Of a DNA stretch of 50,180 nt, positions 1 through 9,584 are shown in pieces. The stretch is taken from positions 1 to 50,180 of the forward strand of contig DATMNI010000214.1 of the NCBI GenBank assembly GCA_035570275.1. The letters run 5' to 3'. The translations under genes and the position numbers were made by a program. Under the pieces are notes generated by a model. The model was not told the DNA's origin, made no database searches, and saw only the letters and a program-made list of their open reading frames with translations. The stretch comes from DATMNI01 sp035570275 (GTDB taxonomy: Bacteria > Acidobacteriota > Terriglobia > Bryobacterales > Bryobacteraceae). Position 1 is the stretch's first letter. Each line of letters opens with the position of its first letter.

Positions 1-130
1 GGCTGCACATCCGGTCACTGTCAGACGCCGGATGCCGGATGCCAGTGGCCGGTAACGGCCGCACATCTGGCCACCGGCCACTGGCCACCGGCCACCGGCA
101 TCTGCCATCCGGCATCTGGCATCTGCTTTT
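1..130. repeat. Degenerate short tandem and inverted repeats
   Basis: This stretch is built almost entirely of reshuffled copies of GGCCACCGGC-like and CCGGCATCTG-like words in both orientations. No start codon with a ribosome binding site or recognisable product is visible. It lies just downstream of the YicC gene, so it may act in termination or be a decayed repeat. The upstream edge is cut by the window. Confidence 0.5.
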
Positions 131-135
131 CATGC

Positions 136-1032
136 TCACTCCAGGTTCAACGACTGTTCCCGGATCTTGTCGATTTCGGATTTGGCGGCGAGGGCTAAGT
201 CGGTGATGGTCAGGCCCAGGTCGCCTAAGCCGCCGGTCTTCGATAGCACTGTGTTGGATTCGCGGTTCATTTCCTGGAGCAGGAAATCCAGGCGCTTGCC
301 GACTTCTCCGCCGCCTGCGAGCATCGCCTCCAATTGGCCGGCGTGGGTGCGCAGGCGCATCAATTCTTCGGCGATGTCGCTGCGGTCGGTCAACAGGGCG
401 GCTTCCTGGGCCAGGCGCTGGGGGTCGATGCCGGCGCCGTGGAGCAGGTCGGCCAGCTTTTCCTTCAGGCGTTTCTGGAAAGCGCCAATGGCGCCGGCGC
501 GGATCTCTTCCATACGGGCCACCAGGTCGCAGATGGCACGCGAGCGCTGGCGCAATTCTCCGGCGGTGGCGCCGCCTTCGCGTTCGCGGACGGTATTCAG
601 AATGGCGACGGCTTGGGCAGCGGCGTCCACAACGGCTTTGACCACGTCCTCGCTCAGTGGAGCGCTCTCGGCGCCGGTGCTCAGCATACCCGGAACGCGG
701 AAGGCCGCGTTGAGGTCCGGCTGGTTGGGAAGTTGGTACAATTCGGCGGCCTCCTGGAAGGCGCTCATGTAGGCTTGCAACAGGGCACGGTTCAACGGAG
801 CCGGCCCGGCGGCGATCACACGGGTGAATGTGATGTGAATCTGCACGTGGCCACGGGCCACACCATTCTTGAGGGCCGCGCGGATTTCATTTTCGATGGA
901 GTCCAATTCCGGCGGCAGGTGGAAGTGCATGTCCAGCCCGCGGTGATTCACGGTCTTCAAACTCAGGACGATCTCGCCTTCGGCGATCTCTTTTCTCACC
1001 CGGGCGAAGCCCGTCATGCTGCGAATGCTCAC
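136..1032 (-). CDS. yicC: YicC-family endoribonuclease
   Basis: The 298-aa product has the full YicC layout. An N-terminal YicC domain opens with SIRSMTGFAR, and the C-terminal DUF1732 domain carries the RSDIAEELMRL and LDFLLQEMNRESNT motifs and ends in IREQSLNLE. Members of this family are endoribonucleases linked to RNA turnover. The chosen start is GTG at 1032; an ATG five codons in (1017) would leave MTGFAR at the extreme N-terminus, and both fit the family. It is the last gene visible in a minus-strand operon after the MsbA-like exporter. In many bacteria gmk follows yicC, but that side lies outside the window. Confidence 0.93.
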   Translation of the reverse strand: MSIRSMTGFARVRKEIAEGEIVLSLKTVNHRGLDMHFHLPPELDSIENEIRAALKNGVARGHVQIHITFTRVIAAGPAPLNRALLQAYMSAFQEAAELYQLPNQPDLNAAFRVPGMLSTGAESAPLSEDVVKAVVDAAAQAVAILNTVREREGGATAGELRQRSRAICDLVARMEEIRAGAIGAFQKRLKEKLADLLHGAGIDPQRLAQEAALLTDRSDIAEELMRLRTHAGQLEAMLAGGGEVGKRLDFLLQEMNRESNTVLSKTGGLGDLGLTITDLALAAKSEIDKIREQSLNLE

Positions 1033-1070
1033 AAGTCCACTCTCATAAGTCCACCCTCATAAGTCCACCC

Positions 1071-1084
<14 letters not shown>
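1029..1084. repeat. 14-bp tandem repeat (4 copies) across a stop codon
   Basis: Four copies of a 14-bp unit (TCATAAGTCCACCC on the plus strand) run from 1029 to 1084 without gaps; the copy nearest yicC is slightly diverged. The last copy contains the final codons and TGA stop of the exporter gene, so each unit read on the minus strand repeats GTG-GAC-TTA-TGA. The repeat fills the whole spacer between the exporter stop and the yicC start. Confidence 0.9.
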
Positions 1085-2896
<1,812 letters not shown>

Positions 2897-2900
<4 letters not shown>

Positions 2901-3856
2901 ACGTGGGCCTTTTTTGTACCCATCGAGATCCGCTGCAGAGCGTCCAGCACTTGCGAGATTGAGACTTGGGCGATGCTGCCGCCGGGGGCTGTCACCACTT
3001 CGGAGACGGTGCGCCACGGCCCCCAGATGGCGGGATTGGACGCGCCGAAGATGACGACCACGGGCAGACCGAAAGCAGCCGCCATGTGGGCCGGACCGGA
3101 ATCGTTGCCCACGAACAGAGAGGCCGTGCTGAGCAGCCGCTTGATTTCCGAAAGCGGCGCGCCCGAGATGGTGCGGTAGGCGCGGAATGGCGACAGATCG
3201 TCGCCCGCCGCGCCGATGAAGATGGGTTCCAGGCCGGAGGATTTGAGGCGCCCGGCTACGGCGAGAAAGCCCTCGGCGTGCCAGGTTTTTTCCGGCGTCG
3301 CGGCGATGGGGTGGATGATAGTGGTCGCGACCCTCTGGGTCGCGATGGGGAGGGGTTCGGCGCTCGCGACCCGGAGGGTCGCGGCCACCAGGTTTGCAGC
3401 TCCTACCTCTTCCACCGGCGCGCCCAGATAAAACATGGCGCTGGCCAGATGTTCCGCTGTGTGCACGGTGCGCTCCACGCCCAGAATCTGCTGTGCCCGC
3501 GGAATCCGCACGTTATACACAAACTGATGACGGTAGTGTCCAAACCCCGCCCGGTAGCGCGCGCCCGATGCCGCCGTCATCCACGCGCTGCGGCTGCCGC
3601 CATGCAGATTCAGGCACAGTGCGGGCCGGTACCTGCGCAGCAGCGACAACTGCGGCCGCAGGATCTCATCCACGCCGGGGTTCTCCTCGAAGATGGCACG
3701 GAACCGGTCTTCCACCACCACAGCCACGCGCAGATCGGGCCGGCAGCGTTTCAGAATGGCGAGCGCGGGCGTGGTGAGGACGCAATCCCCCAAGGACCGG
3801 AACCTGAGGATCGCAACCCGGCTCTCCCGCGGCAAACATTCCAGAAGGCTTTCCAC
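2897..3856 (-). CDS. Glycosyltransferase family 9 (heptosyltransferase-like)
   Basis: The 319-aa product has the two-Rossmann GT9 fold of ADP-heptose:LPS heptosyltransferases. The N-terminal RFRSLGDCVLTTPAL segment corresponds to the acceptor-side loop, and VGNDSGPAHMAAAFGLP followed by VIFGASNPAIWGPW is the usual C-terminal nucleotide-sugar site. It likely adds a sugar to the lipopolysaccharide core at the cytoplasmic face. The start is GTG, three bases after the Trm112-like stop, and the stop overlaps the start of the exporter, so all three genes look co-translated. The sugar donor cannot be read from the sequence. Confidence 0.9.
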
Positions 3857-3859
3857 GGC

Positions 3860-4030
3860 CTATTCTTCGATTTTCGCCTCATCGACCAGCATCACGGGGA
3901 TGTCGTCGCGAATCGGGTACACGCGATGGCACTCGACGCATTTCAACCCGCTTTGGTCGGACTTGAGTTCTACCGTGGCCTTACAAAGCGGGCACACGAG
4001 GATTTCGAGCAGATCTTTGCTGATGGCCAT
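3860..4030 (-). CDS. Trm112-like zinc-ribbon protein
   Basis: This 56-aa protein (MAISKDLLEILVCPLCK at the start, ending DEAKIEE) has the Trm112/YcaR pattern of two cysteine pairs (CPLC, CVEC) and the YPIRDDIPVML segment. Bacterial Trm112-like proteins are small zinc-ribbon partners, and homologues often sit beside lipid A or LPS genes such as lpxK, which fits the downstream glycosyltransferase and exporter. It is the first gene of the minus-strand operon. Its own partner protein is unknown. Confidence 0.9.
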   Translation of the reverse strand: MAISKDLLEILVCPLCKATVELKSDQSGLKCVECHRVYPIRDDIPVMLVDEAKIEE

Positions 4031-5297
4031 AGCGAACCCTCAGTTTAGCGAATAATTCACATCTCCGCGCGAGCGTGCGCAACGGTGACGGGTAAACTCG
4101 GCTACACCGTTATCTAGGGTTACTCCGGCCGCTGCGGAAAAACAGGCGAGGTGCCGGACTTGAGGTTTCCGAGGCATCACCGTGCACAACACCTGGAAGG
4201 GGTTTGAGTGTAGGTGATTCGGGCTCTCGGGACAAGGCGCGGGGTCCGGGGAGGGGCAAAATGAAAGAACGAACCCAATGTTTGTTGAATCGGTTGGAGT
4301 TGGGCGAAATTGGCTTTGGCTTTGGGTGGCGGCGTGCCGGGGCCTTTCGGGTGGACGGCGGGCGGCAGCGCGACATTTGGCATGGAGGCGTTCGAGGCCG
4401 AGCCTAAGTGGCGGTTTTTCTGCGGACTGCGAAGCTTCGTGGAATGGATTTGAGGCATCGGAGGGGCCTTTTCCGAAGATGCGTCAAGACCGGGGAAACC
4501 GTCTCGGGCCGGGTGGGAAACGCTTGCGGCATGGGGTGCGTCAGATGGCGGTGGCGGCGAGAGCGGGCGGTGTGGCGGGGCTCGTGTGACGCATCTTGCG
4601 AGACTCCGTGGGGTACTTCACGCGCACGGATAAGATCTGTTTTTGCTGTGGGTTGCGGAGATGTTTGAGCGCTCGTGACACATCTTTGGAGTCATTTTCG
4701 CAAGATGTGTCCCCCGTCTTGAGGGAGGATTGGATAGCAGGCAATCCTCCGCGAAAGGCGGAAGTTGGGAGGGGGTGAAGACGCATGAGGGCAGACCCTA
4801 TCTTCAGGTGTAGCACGGAGGACGAGCCGTTTCGGGCATGAGGGTCCGGAAATGCCTGAAAGGATGGGGAAAAGAAAAGCCATCTCGGCGTGATCGCCAC
4901 GGGCGGGTCAGGCTCACTCACGGGCCGACGCAAAAGCGACCACGGAAAGCCTTCCAAAGGAGGCGTATAAACGCCGCCCATCACGATGAGCAACGCGCCC
5001 CACCAGATGCACGGAAACACTGGCGAGGCACAGCAAGCGCCCTGAAACACCTGGCAGGGCGGCCCCTCCCACCATTTGACGGTCTCCAAGAGTTCGGCGC
5101 TATGTGCACGTCTTCATGCAGCGCCGGTAACACGCACGGACGGCGCCGCGCCCGTCCACCGGAAGCGCGCCGCGAGCCAACGGTTCCAACATCCGCGCCG
5201 AGCCACATAGACTGCAAGTCCCTTCATCGCCTTGGTCATGGGACCTTGGCCGAGGAAAGGGGACAACCGCGGCCCGAGAGGCGATATAAATACCAGG
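4031..5297. other. Long intergenic region without a convincing gene
   Basis: About 1.27 kb between the Trm112-like gene and the Cys-rich gene contains only open frames of low-complexity, Arg/Pro-rich composition, none with a ribosome binding site or recognisable domain. The longest frame (4541-5089, minus) reads as chance translation. The region does hold a cluster of short inverted repeats around 4476-4711. A structured or multicopy non-coding element is possible but unproven. Confidence 0.6.
4476..4711. repeat. Cluster of four GACRCATCTT motifs in both orientations
   Basis: TGACGCATCTT at 4587-4597 is an exact inverted copy of AAGATGCGTCA at 4476-4486. GACACATCTT at about 4677-4686 and AAGATGTGTC at 4702-4711 form a second pair, with 15 bases between the arms. 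The two plus-strand copies also share the preceding CTCGTG. Four related motifs in 240 bp could be hairpin arms or operator half-sites. Confidence 0.55.
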
Positions 5298-5576
5298 TTA
5301 TTTCATTTTAATCTCTCCGTTCTCGCACTTCTGCGAGGCCGCATCGTAGCATTTAGTACCGCATCCTCGCGAATTGAGAGGACAGATTGTACTACCATAG
5401 CACCTATAATCGATCGGATTGTAGCATGAATTACCGCATGGCCGCCGATCATTGGGACAGTTAGGTGGTGCCTGTGCAAGCGCGTGATTCAGTGGCAACA
5501 TGAGTATTACCGCCAACATAGCGAGCACGCCGATTCCGATCACGGCTAGGGCAGTCTTCGTTTGGGATGATTTCAT
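5298..5576 (-). CDS. Small secreted cysteine-rich protein
   Basis: The 92-aa product starts MKSSQTKTALAVIGIG, has one hydrophobic segment (about residues 9-30) ending at ALAQA, and a short mature region with two copies of a pattern C-x5-C-G-x2-C-Y-x6-C (CPNDRRPCGNSCYNPIDYRC and CPLNSRGCGTKCYDAASQKC). That gives eight cysteines, probably in disulphides, so it likely acts outside the cytoplasm. The repeat looks like Cys-rich modules seen in fungal and plant secreted proteins, but I cannot assign a family with confidence. ATG at 5576 is preferred over an in-frame GTG at 5594; neither has a clear ribosome binding site. Confidence 0.65.
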   Translation of the reverse strand: MKSSQTKTALAVIGIGVLAMLAVILMLPLNHALAQAPPNCPNDRRPCGNSCYNPIDYRCYGSTICPLNSRGCGTKCYDAASQKCENGEIKMK

Positions 5577-5703
5577 ACGCTTACTATACCACAAGGAACA
5601 TACGCACGAGCGGTTGGCGACGTCACATTTGCAAGTGATGTCGGACGAAACCCTTGCTTTTTACGCTGCCCGCATTACTCAAGGAGAGAGGAGAAGAAGA
5701 ATC

Positions 5704-6534
5704 ATGGTCGATCAGCGTTGTTTGATTTCCTCGCGCCGAGACTTCATCCGCAGTACCGGGCTCGGCGTTTTGGCTTCTGTCGGAGCGCGCTCCGAACCCC
5801 AGGAACAGAACCCGATCCGATGCCTACTCCTTAAGGAAACGGAAAAGGATGCGGCGGGTCTCAGGAGATCCGCGGCGGTTCATCTCAGCGATGGCTTTGG
5901 TAGTCTACACTCCGCCGTCCGCGACCGTGAGCGTGGGGACCTGATCCTTTCAACTGAATCGCTGCGTCAGATTCTACGCGACGGTTACCGAAACGCTGAT
6001 CCGCACCGCGATACCCGCACCGTATTCCCTTGGCCTCGGCCAACCTTTGAGGAAGCTACACTGCGGCATGATATCTGGGATGTAAGAAAGCAGAATGACC
6101 CCACACGCGTCCACACGTATGTGTCTACATTTGGCAAATCGCTTCCCGCTCTTGAGGTGGGAGCAATAGGCAAACTACTCAAGGAAATTGACGGCCTTGT
6201 TGCCAAGGTCGGAAAGTATGTGATCGTAGCGGCAGTTGTTGCTCTCGGGATCGAATATGCCGCCAACCTATACGACGAGATTACCTGTTATCAGTTTGCG
6301 GATCTGATTCTCTCCAATTTAAACGAGGAGTCATTTCTGTTTTCTGCGCTGGAGATCGACCTTGATAAGAGTAACAAAGATATGCATGCTGAGAGAGCAG
6401 GCATCTGGCTGAACGAGTGCCTCGGTTTCCAGTCGCATCCCGGTAACGATGGAACCAAGTGGGCAATACTCTGGACTGCTCAGTATTTCGCAGAGATGGA
6501 ACCGAACAAACTGCGTGAATTGCTTAATCGGTAA
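5704..6534 (+). CDS. Tat-exported protein of unknown function
   Basis: The 276-aa product opens with a twin-arginine signal (SSRRDFIRSTGLGVLASVG, R11-R12), so it is probably exported folded. A second hydrophobic stretch, YVIVAAVVALGIEYAA, lies in the middle (about residues 165-180). The C-terminal region is rich in Glu, Leu and Trp and ends EPNKLRELLNR. No catalytic motif is recognised. The ATG at 5704 follows a strong AAGGAGAG ribosome binding site; the frame is open further upstream but that part overlaps the divergent Cys-rich gene. The two divergent exported genes may form a pair. Confidence 0.75.
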   Translation: MVDQRCLISSRRDFIRSTGLGVLASVGARSEPQEQNPIRCLLLKETEKDAAGLRRSAAVHLSDGFGSLHSAVRDRERGDLILSTESLRQILRDGYRNADPHRDTRTVFPWPRPTFEEATLRHDIWDVRKQNDPTRVHTYVSTFGKSLPALEVGAIGKLLKEIDGLVAKVGKYVIVAAVVALGIEYAANLYDEITCYQFADLILSNLNEESFLFSALEIDLDKSNKDMHAERAGIWLNECLGFQSHPGNDGTKWAILWTAQYFAEMEPNKLRELLNR

Positions 6535-6600
6535 AGAGGCAATTAGCTTTGTCCAGATCCAATCTAGCCTTTGTGCTACGCTGTTATCACGCCGCCAACC

Positions 6601-6897
6601 TCAACTTATAGATCCGATATGTTTAGGACAGATAAAGGTACATTTTATTTGGGCTTTCTGGAAAGAGCCTCTTGGGATAAGCAACATCCCGGAAAACAAC
6701 GGATTCGCGGACGCCCCGCTCATCCCAAACCCCTTCGCCAAGTAGCGTTGAAAGAAGTGCGCCAATAATTCAAGAAGCCTGGATCGGCCCGGCGACGCCG
6801 TAACAATCCGGGTCGAGCCAGGCAGCAGGAAATGCGGCGTCGCCTCGGCTTTCAGGGCCGGTACATCCTCGTCGGGAAGTTGGATCGTCAGGCTCAC
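6601..6897 (-). pseudogene. Chimeric remnant: antitoxin N-terminus joined to PIN-toxin tail
   Basis: From a GTG at 6897 the frame reads SLTIQLPDEDVPALKAEAT, closely matching the start of the intact antitoxin at 8259-8510. It then switches abruptly to LPGSTRIVTA, which matches the C-terminal region of the PIN toxin at 7830-8262 (WLDTRIVTA). The rest is unrelated filler. At DNA level the join sits near 6835-6845. This is a deletion product of an antitoxin-PIN pair and the far end of the duplicated TA unit; it is unlikely to be functional. Confidence 0.8.
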
Positions 6898-6949
6898 CCT
6901 AATTGGTGTGCACCTTTTTTGGCAAGACGCTAAAGTATGTTGCCGTCTA

Positions 6950-7342
6950 TCAAAACGGCGCGGCACCTGCTCGGTAGCCCTCCGGAAGATGGCGTTGAAG
7001 GTCGCGGTCATCGTGAAGGATACGGGCCACCTCAATAACGCCGTCTTCCCGGCGGCGATACAGAAGGAAATGCCGCGGTTCCTTCACCCTTGGACCACTC
7101 ACTCTGGTTCGGCTGAGCGAAGTGTGGTAAGTCCGCGCCCCTTCGACCATGATCTCCGGACGTTCCTTCGAGCCCGGCCGTTCGGGATCGGCTCCGATAT
7201 CGCGTACGGCCTGCTTGATCAGCGCCTTATAGCGAGCCGCGGCGGTTTGGCCAAAGTTCCGTTCGGTCCATCGCAGAACTTCACGGAGATCCTGGCGAGC
7301 CGCGGGGGCAAGACTGGGCCGCGCAACGTGCCTCTCAGCCAC
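6950..7342 (-). CDS. parE: ParE/RelE-family toxin
   Basis: The 130-aa product shows the ParE toxin pattern: RQDLREVLRWTERNFGQ in the first helices, RYKALIKQAVRDI, the PERPGSKERPEI loop, and a C-terminal strand block with RHFLLYRRREDGVIEVARILHDDRDL. ParE toxins poison DNA gyrase. The GTG start at 7342 overlaps the stop of the upstream antitoxin by eight bases, so the pair is translationally coupled. It is the only intact ParE in this stretch; the paralogue near 8.9-9.1 kb is broken. Confidence 0.88.
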   Translation of the reverse strand: MAERHVARPSLAPAARQDLREVLRWTERNFGQTAAARYKALIKQAVRDIGADPERPGSKERPEIMVEGARTYHTSLSRTRVSGPRVKEPRHFLLYRRREDGVIEVARILHDDRDLQRHLPEGYRAGAAPF

Positions 7343-7637
7343 GCTTGCGCTCGGCTGCGATCTCGGCGGAGACTTCCCCCCCAACCTGGTCGACGTAGGC
7401 ATCGAAGTGATCCATCGATTCAAATTCGATGCCCTCGCCACGGTCGAGTTGATCGAAGCCTTCCTTGGCGGAGGTCCGGAGCGATTCGAGCTTGGCCTTG
7501 TCTTCCTGCTCGCGCTGTTCCAGAAGGCGGAGGCCTTCGCGCACCACTTCGCTGGCATTGCTGAAGCGGCCCGTCTTAATCCCGGCCTCAATGAAGCGGT
7601 CGTAGTGTTCAGTCAGATTGACGTTCCGGGTTGGCAT
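7335..7637 (-). CDS. parD: ParD-family antitoxin
   Basis: The 100-aa product has a ribbon-helix-helix N-terminus (NVNLTEHYDRFIEAG) and the ParD helix GRFSNASEVVREGLRLLEQ, followed by an acidic C-terminal tail that would wrap the toxin. ATG at 7637 follows a strong GGAGG ribosome binding site. It is a close paralogue of the antitoxin at 9090-9392, identical through most of the central 45 residues. ParD normally represses its own promoter and neutralises ParE. Confidence 0.92.
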   Translation of the reverse strand: MPTRNVNLTEHYDRFIEAGIKTGRFSNASEVVREGLRLLEQREQEDKAKLESLRTSAKEGFDQLDRGEGIEFESMDHFDAYVDQVGGEVSAEIAAERKRG

Positions 7638-7713
7638 GCGATGGTCCTCCAAATTAAACTCATTCTATCAAGACTGGCAATTTGGGCCAACAGGAACGCC
7701 TGACTAGCCCTGA

Positions 7714-7840
7714 CTACGCACCCTCCGCGCGCGCCTTGGCCACTGCCGCCAGGAACTGCCGGGCGCGGTCCTCGATCATCGGCTTTCGATCGCTCCCCGA
7801 TCAGGGCTTCAAGTTCCGGCTTCCGAATTTCAATGGTCAT
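7714..7840 (-). pseudogene. Antitoxin-like start fused to a duplicated eda 3' end
   Basis: From ATG at 7840 the frame reads MTIEIRKPELEALIGER, a start typical of small TA-associated proteins. After about 20 codons the DNA becomes a copy of the last 64 bp of eda, shifted by one base, whose own frame reads IEDRARQFLAAVAKARAEGA and stops at 7714. The ATG overlaps the PIN-toxin stop, so it was probably the next gene of that operon before rearrangement. Confidence 0.8.
7715..7778. repeat. Direct repeat, copy 1 of the eda 3' end
   Basis: These 64 bp match 9586-9649, the 3' end of eda, at 59 of 64 positions with no gaps. The copy lies in the same orientation as eda, about 1.87 kb away, and marks the junction between the two halves of the duplicated TA region. 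Confidence 0.93.
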
Positions 7841-8262
7841 CACGGCGCCTTTCCTGGCCGGTTTCACCGGCCATGATTTCCAAAAAGCGCCGCGCCGTAA
7901 CAATCCGGGTGTCGAGCCAGGCAGCAGGAAAGTGTTTGAGATTACCGGTCACCAACCAAGCGGCCCTGGCAGCTTGAGCACACTCAAGGAAGATGTCGTC
8001 ATCCGGATCGGCACATGCCCGGATGGCTTCGGTCTGCCCCAAAAGCCTCTCTCACGAATAGTGTCGAGTGCGGCGGCGATTACATTCTCATCGCGGCGGA
8101 ATCGTGGACGCCGGATGACTCTTCGTACTCGGCATACACCTCCCCACTGATGCAAAGTTGAATTGAGCCACCGGCAACCAGCGAAAATAGCTGAGCCGGC
8201 GGGCCGAGGGGTTGTAAAAGAGCCGAGACGATAATGTTTGTATCGAGAACAACCCGGTTCAT
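7830..8262 (-). pseudogene. PIN-domain toxin, frameshifted
   Basis: The N-terminal part, MNRVVLDTNIIVSALLQP with the first PIN aspartate, starts at 8262 and loses frame near GEVYAEYEES. A second frame supplies VIRRPRFRRDENVIAAALDTI and a third supplies DPDDDIFLECAQAARAAWLV and LDTRIVTARRFLEIM. Put together they make a complete PIN protein of the TIGR00305 type, a likely RNase toxin, but with at least two frameshifts. Its start overlaps the stop of the antitoxin at 8259-8510 (ATGA). Sequencing error would be the alternative to a true pseudogene. Confidence 0.85.
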
Positions 8263-8510
8263 GCGTCCGGCTGCGGCCCGGCTTCGCGCCTGGCTTTCCG
8301 CGCCGCCGCAATCTCTGCGTCGATCTCATCCATGGAAAGCTGGTCCACTCCCGCTAACTTGGCGCTCGTCCACGATTGACGAAGCCATTCCGGCGCCAAG
8401 TCCTGCTCCAGAACCTGCAAAGCGTATTGCTCGGCCGAGAGACCACGCGCCGTCGCCTTGGCCTTCAGGGCCGGTACATTCTCGTCGGGAAGTTGGATCG
8501 TCAGGTTCAT
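8259..8510 (-). CDS. Antitoxin of the PIN toxin pair
   Basis: The 83-aa product begins MNLTIQLPDENVPALKAKA, continues ARGLSAEQYALQVLEQDL and ends in a charged tail (DEIDAEIAAARKARREAG). This is a short ribbon-helix-helix-like antitoxin of the kind found just upstream of PIN toxins. The ATG at 8510 is chosen by similarity to the truncated paralogue at 6897. It overlaps the PIN gene by four bases. With the toxin broken it may persist as an orphan. Confidence 0.8.
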   Translation of the reverse strand: MNLTIQLPDENVPALKAKATARGLSAEQYALQVLEQDLAPEWLRQSWTSAKLAGVDQLSMDEIDAEIAAARKARREAGPQPDA

Positions 8511-8625
8511 GGGTTCTCTTCTCCAGCTTAACCCAGTCGCCAGTGCACTGAAGCGGCCGGTGGTGTCCAACCTTTTTACCAGACTGTGATCGTCCGACGA
8601 ACGCGACATGAGGTGCTCGGTCAGA

Positions 8626-8721
8626 CAGGGTCGGCTGCCTATACTGCGGGTAATGCTCCTTCAGGTAGTCGCTGATGTGCTGCATGTCCGCGGCGGCGGG
8701 CGGCGTCCAACGAATACGTAT
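8626..8721 (-). pseudogene. ParE-type toxin fragment
   Basis: Directly after the stop of the antitoxin remnant the frame reads IRWTPPAAADMQHISDYLKE and then HYPQYRQPTL, the N-terminal helices of a second ParE subfamily. After that residue the sequence becomes unrelated and the rest of the toxin is missing. No normal start codon is left. Confidence 0.75.
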
Positions 8722-8877
8722 TCAGGAGCGGAGCATCTGCTCAAATCGGGCGTCCATCTCTTCTTCTTCGATGAACTCGCTCCTATCGGCGTAAGCTTTG
8801 CCTTCCAGCACGGCGGCGTGGAAACGCGCATCCTCCAGCAGCCGCAAGGCGGCGTCCTTCAGCAGTTCGCCCGCGTC
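8722..8877 (-). pseudogene. ParD-like antitoxin, C-terminal fragment
   Basis: The frame DAGELLKDAALRLLEDARFH, then KAYADRSEFIEEEEMDARFEQMLRS, is the C-terminal half of a ParD-type antitoxin. Its DNA-binding half is gone and is replaced by the ParE remnant 8878-9075, in frame only by chance. It is followed at once by the toxin fragment 8626-8721, so this was once a complete second ParDE pair. Confidence 0.75.
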
Positions 8878-9075
8878 GGTCTTACCGTCGGGCGGGCAAT
8901 CTGCGTCTCGGGCCGTTCTTTCGATCCTGGACGCTCGGGATCGGCTCCGAATGTCCTTTAAGGCCTGTTTGATCAGAGTATCGTAGCGAAGCGCTGCGCG
9001 CTCGCCAAACTCGTGGACGGTCCACTCCATCGGGCCAGAGAGATGCCGCTTGGCGGGCGGTAAGCCTTACCTCAT
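8878..9075 (-). pseudogene. ParE remnant of the first TA pair
   Basis: The segment VRLTARQAA and, in another frame, MEWTVHEFGERAALRYDTLI then KQALKDI match the intact ParE at 6950-7342. A one-base insertion after KDI puts the conserved DPERPGSKERPE stretch into a third frame. The putative start ATG at 9075 runs into a stop after two codons. The gene is truncated where the ParD fragment begins. Confidence 0.78.
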
Positions 9076-9089
9076 ACTTCCTCGGAGGT

Positions 9090-9392
9090 TTAGGCTCGCA
9101 CCTTTTCAGCGACGAGTTTTTCCGATACTTCCCGGCGCACCTGATCTACGAAGTCATCGATCTCCCGATCGGAACGGAGGCTCACGTAATCGCCGCGGTC
9201 AGCGGCGTCAAAGCCTTCCTTGGCGGCGGTCCGGAGCGATTCGAGCTTGGCTTTGTCTTCCTGCTCGCGCTGTTCCAGAAGGCGGAGGCCTTCGCGCACC
9301 ACTTCGCTGGCGTTGCTGAAACGGCCGGAGGTGATGCCGGTCTCAATGAGGCGGTCGAAATGCTCGGTCAGGTTGACGTTCGGGGTGGGCAT
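9090..9392 (-). CDS. parD: ParD-family antitoxin (paralogue)
   Basis: The 100-aa product starts MPTPNVNLTEHFDRLIETG and shares the SGRFSNASEVVREGLRLLEQ core with the antitoxin at 7335-7637; the acidic tails differ. The ATG at 9392 is preceded by the same GGAGGACCATCGC leader. The matching toxin just downstream is broken, so this is an orphan antitoxin that could still neutralise the intact ParE 2 kb away. Confidence 0.9.
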   Translation of the reverse strand: MPTPNVNLTEHFDRLIETGITSGRFSNASEVVREGLRLLEQREQEDKAKLESLRTAAKEGFDAADRGDYVSLRSDREIDDFVDQVRREVSEKLVAEKVRA

Positions 9393-9522
9393 GCGATGGT
9401 CCTCCAGAGTAGCTTGGGGTACATCACCGTTTGAGGCCACACCCTCGAAAGCTGCCCATGCCCCGAGGCAAGGCGAAAAGCATGGAGCGGACATCCGGAA
9501 GTTCGACAGCACGCCCTACTCC

Positions 9523-9568
9523 GGCAGGCGGATTGCCAATCCGCCGCAGGTTAACAACCTGCCCCACA
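9523..9568. repeat. Dispersed palindromic repeat, family A
   Basis: Two adjacent palindromes: GGCGGATTGCCAATCCGCC followed by GCAGGTTAACAACCTGC and CCCAC. Related copies occur at 11922, 12036, 22681, 40062 and 44743 in this window, mostly just beyond gene ends, as expected for REP-type elements. Confidence 0.9.
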
Positions 9569-9584
9569 CATCGCGCCCAAACGG

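Noticed and set aside
167..1062. Plus-strand open frames of 200-240 aa opposite yicC
   Set aside because: Antisense shadows in high-GC DNA; yicC on the minus strand has full family motifs.
4541..5089. 182-aa minus-strand frame in the intergenic region
   Set aside because: Low-complexity, no ribosome binding site, no domain; overlaps the inverted-repeat cluster.
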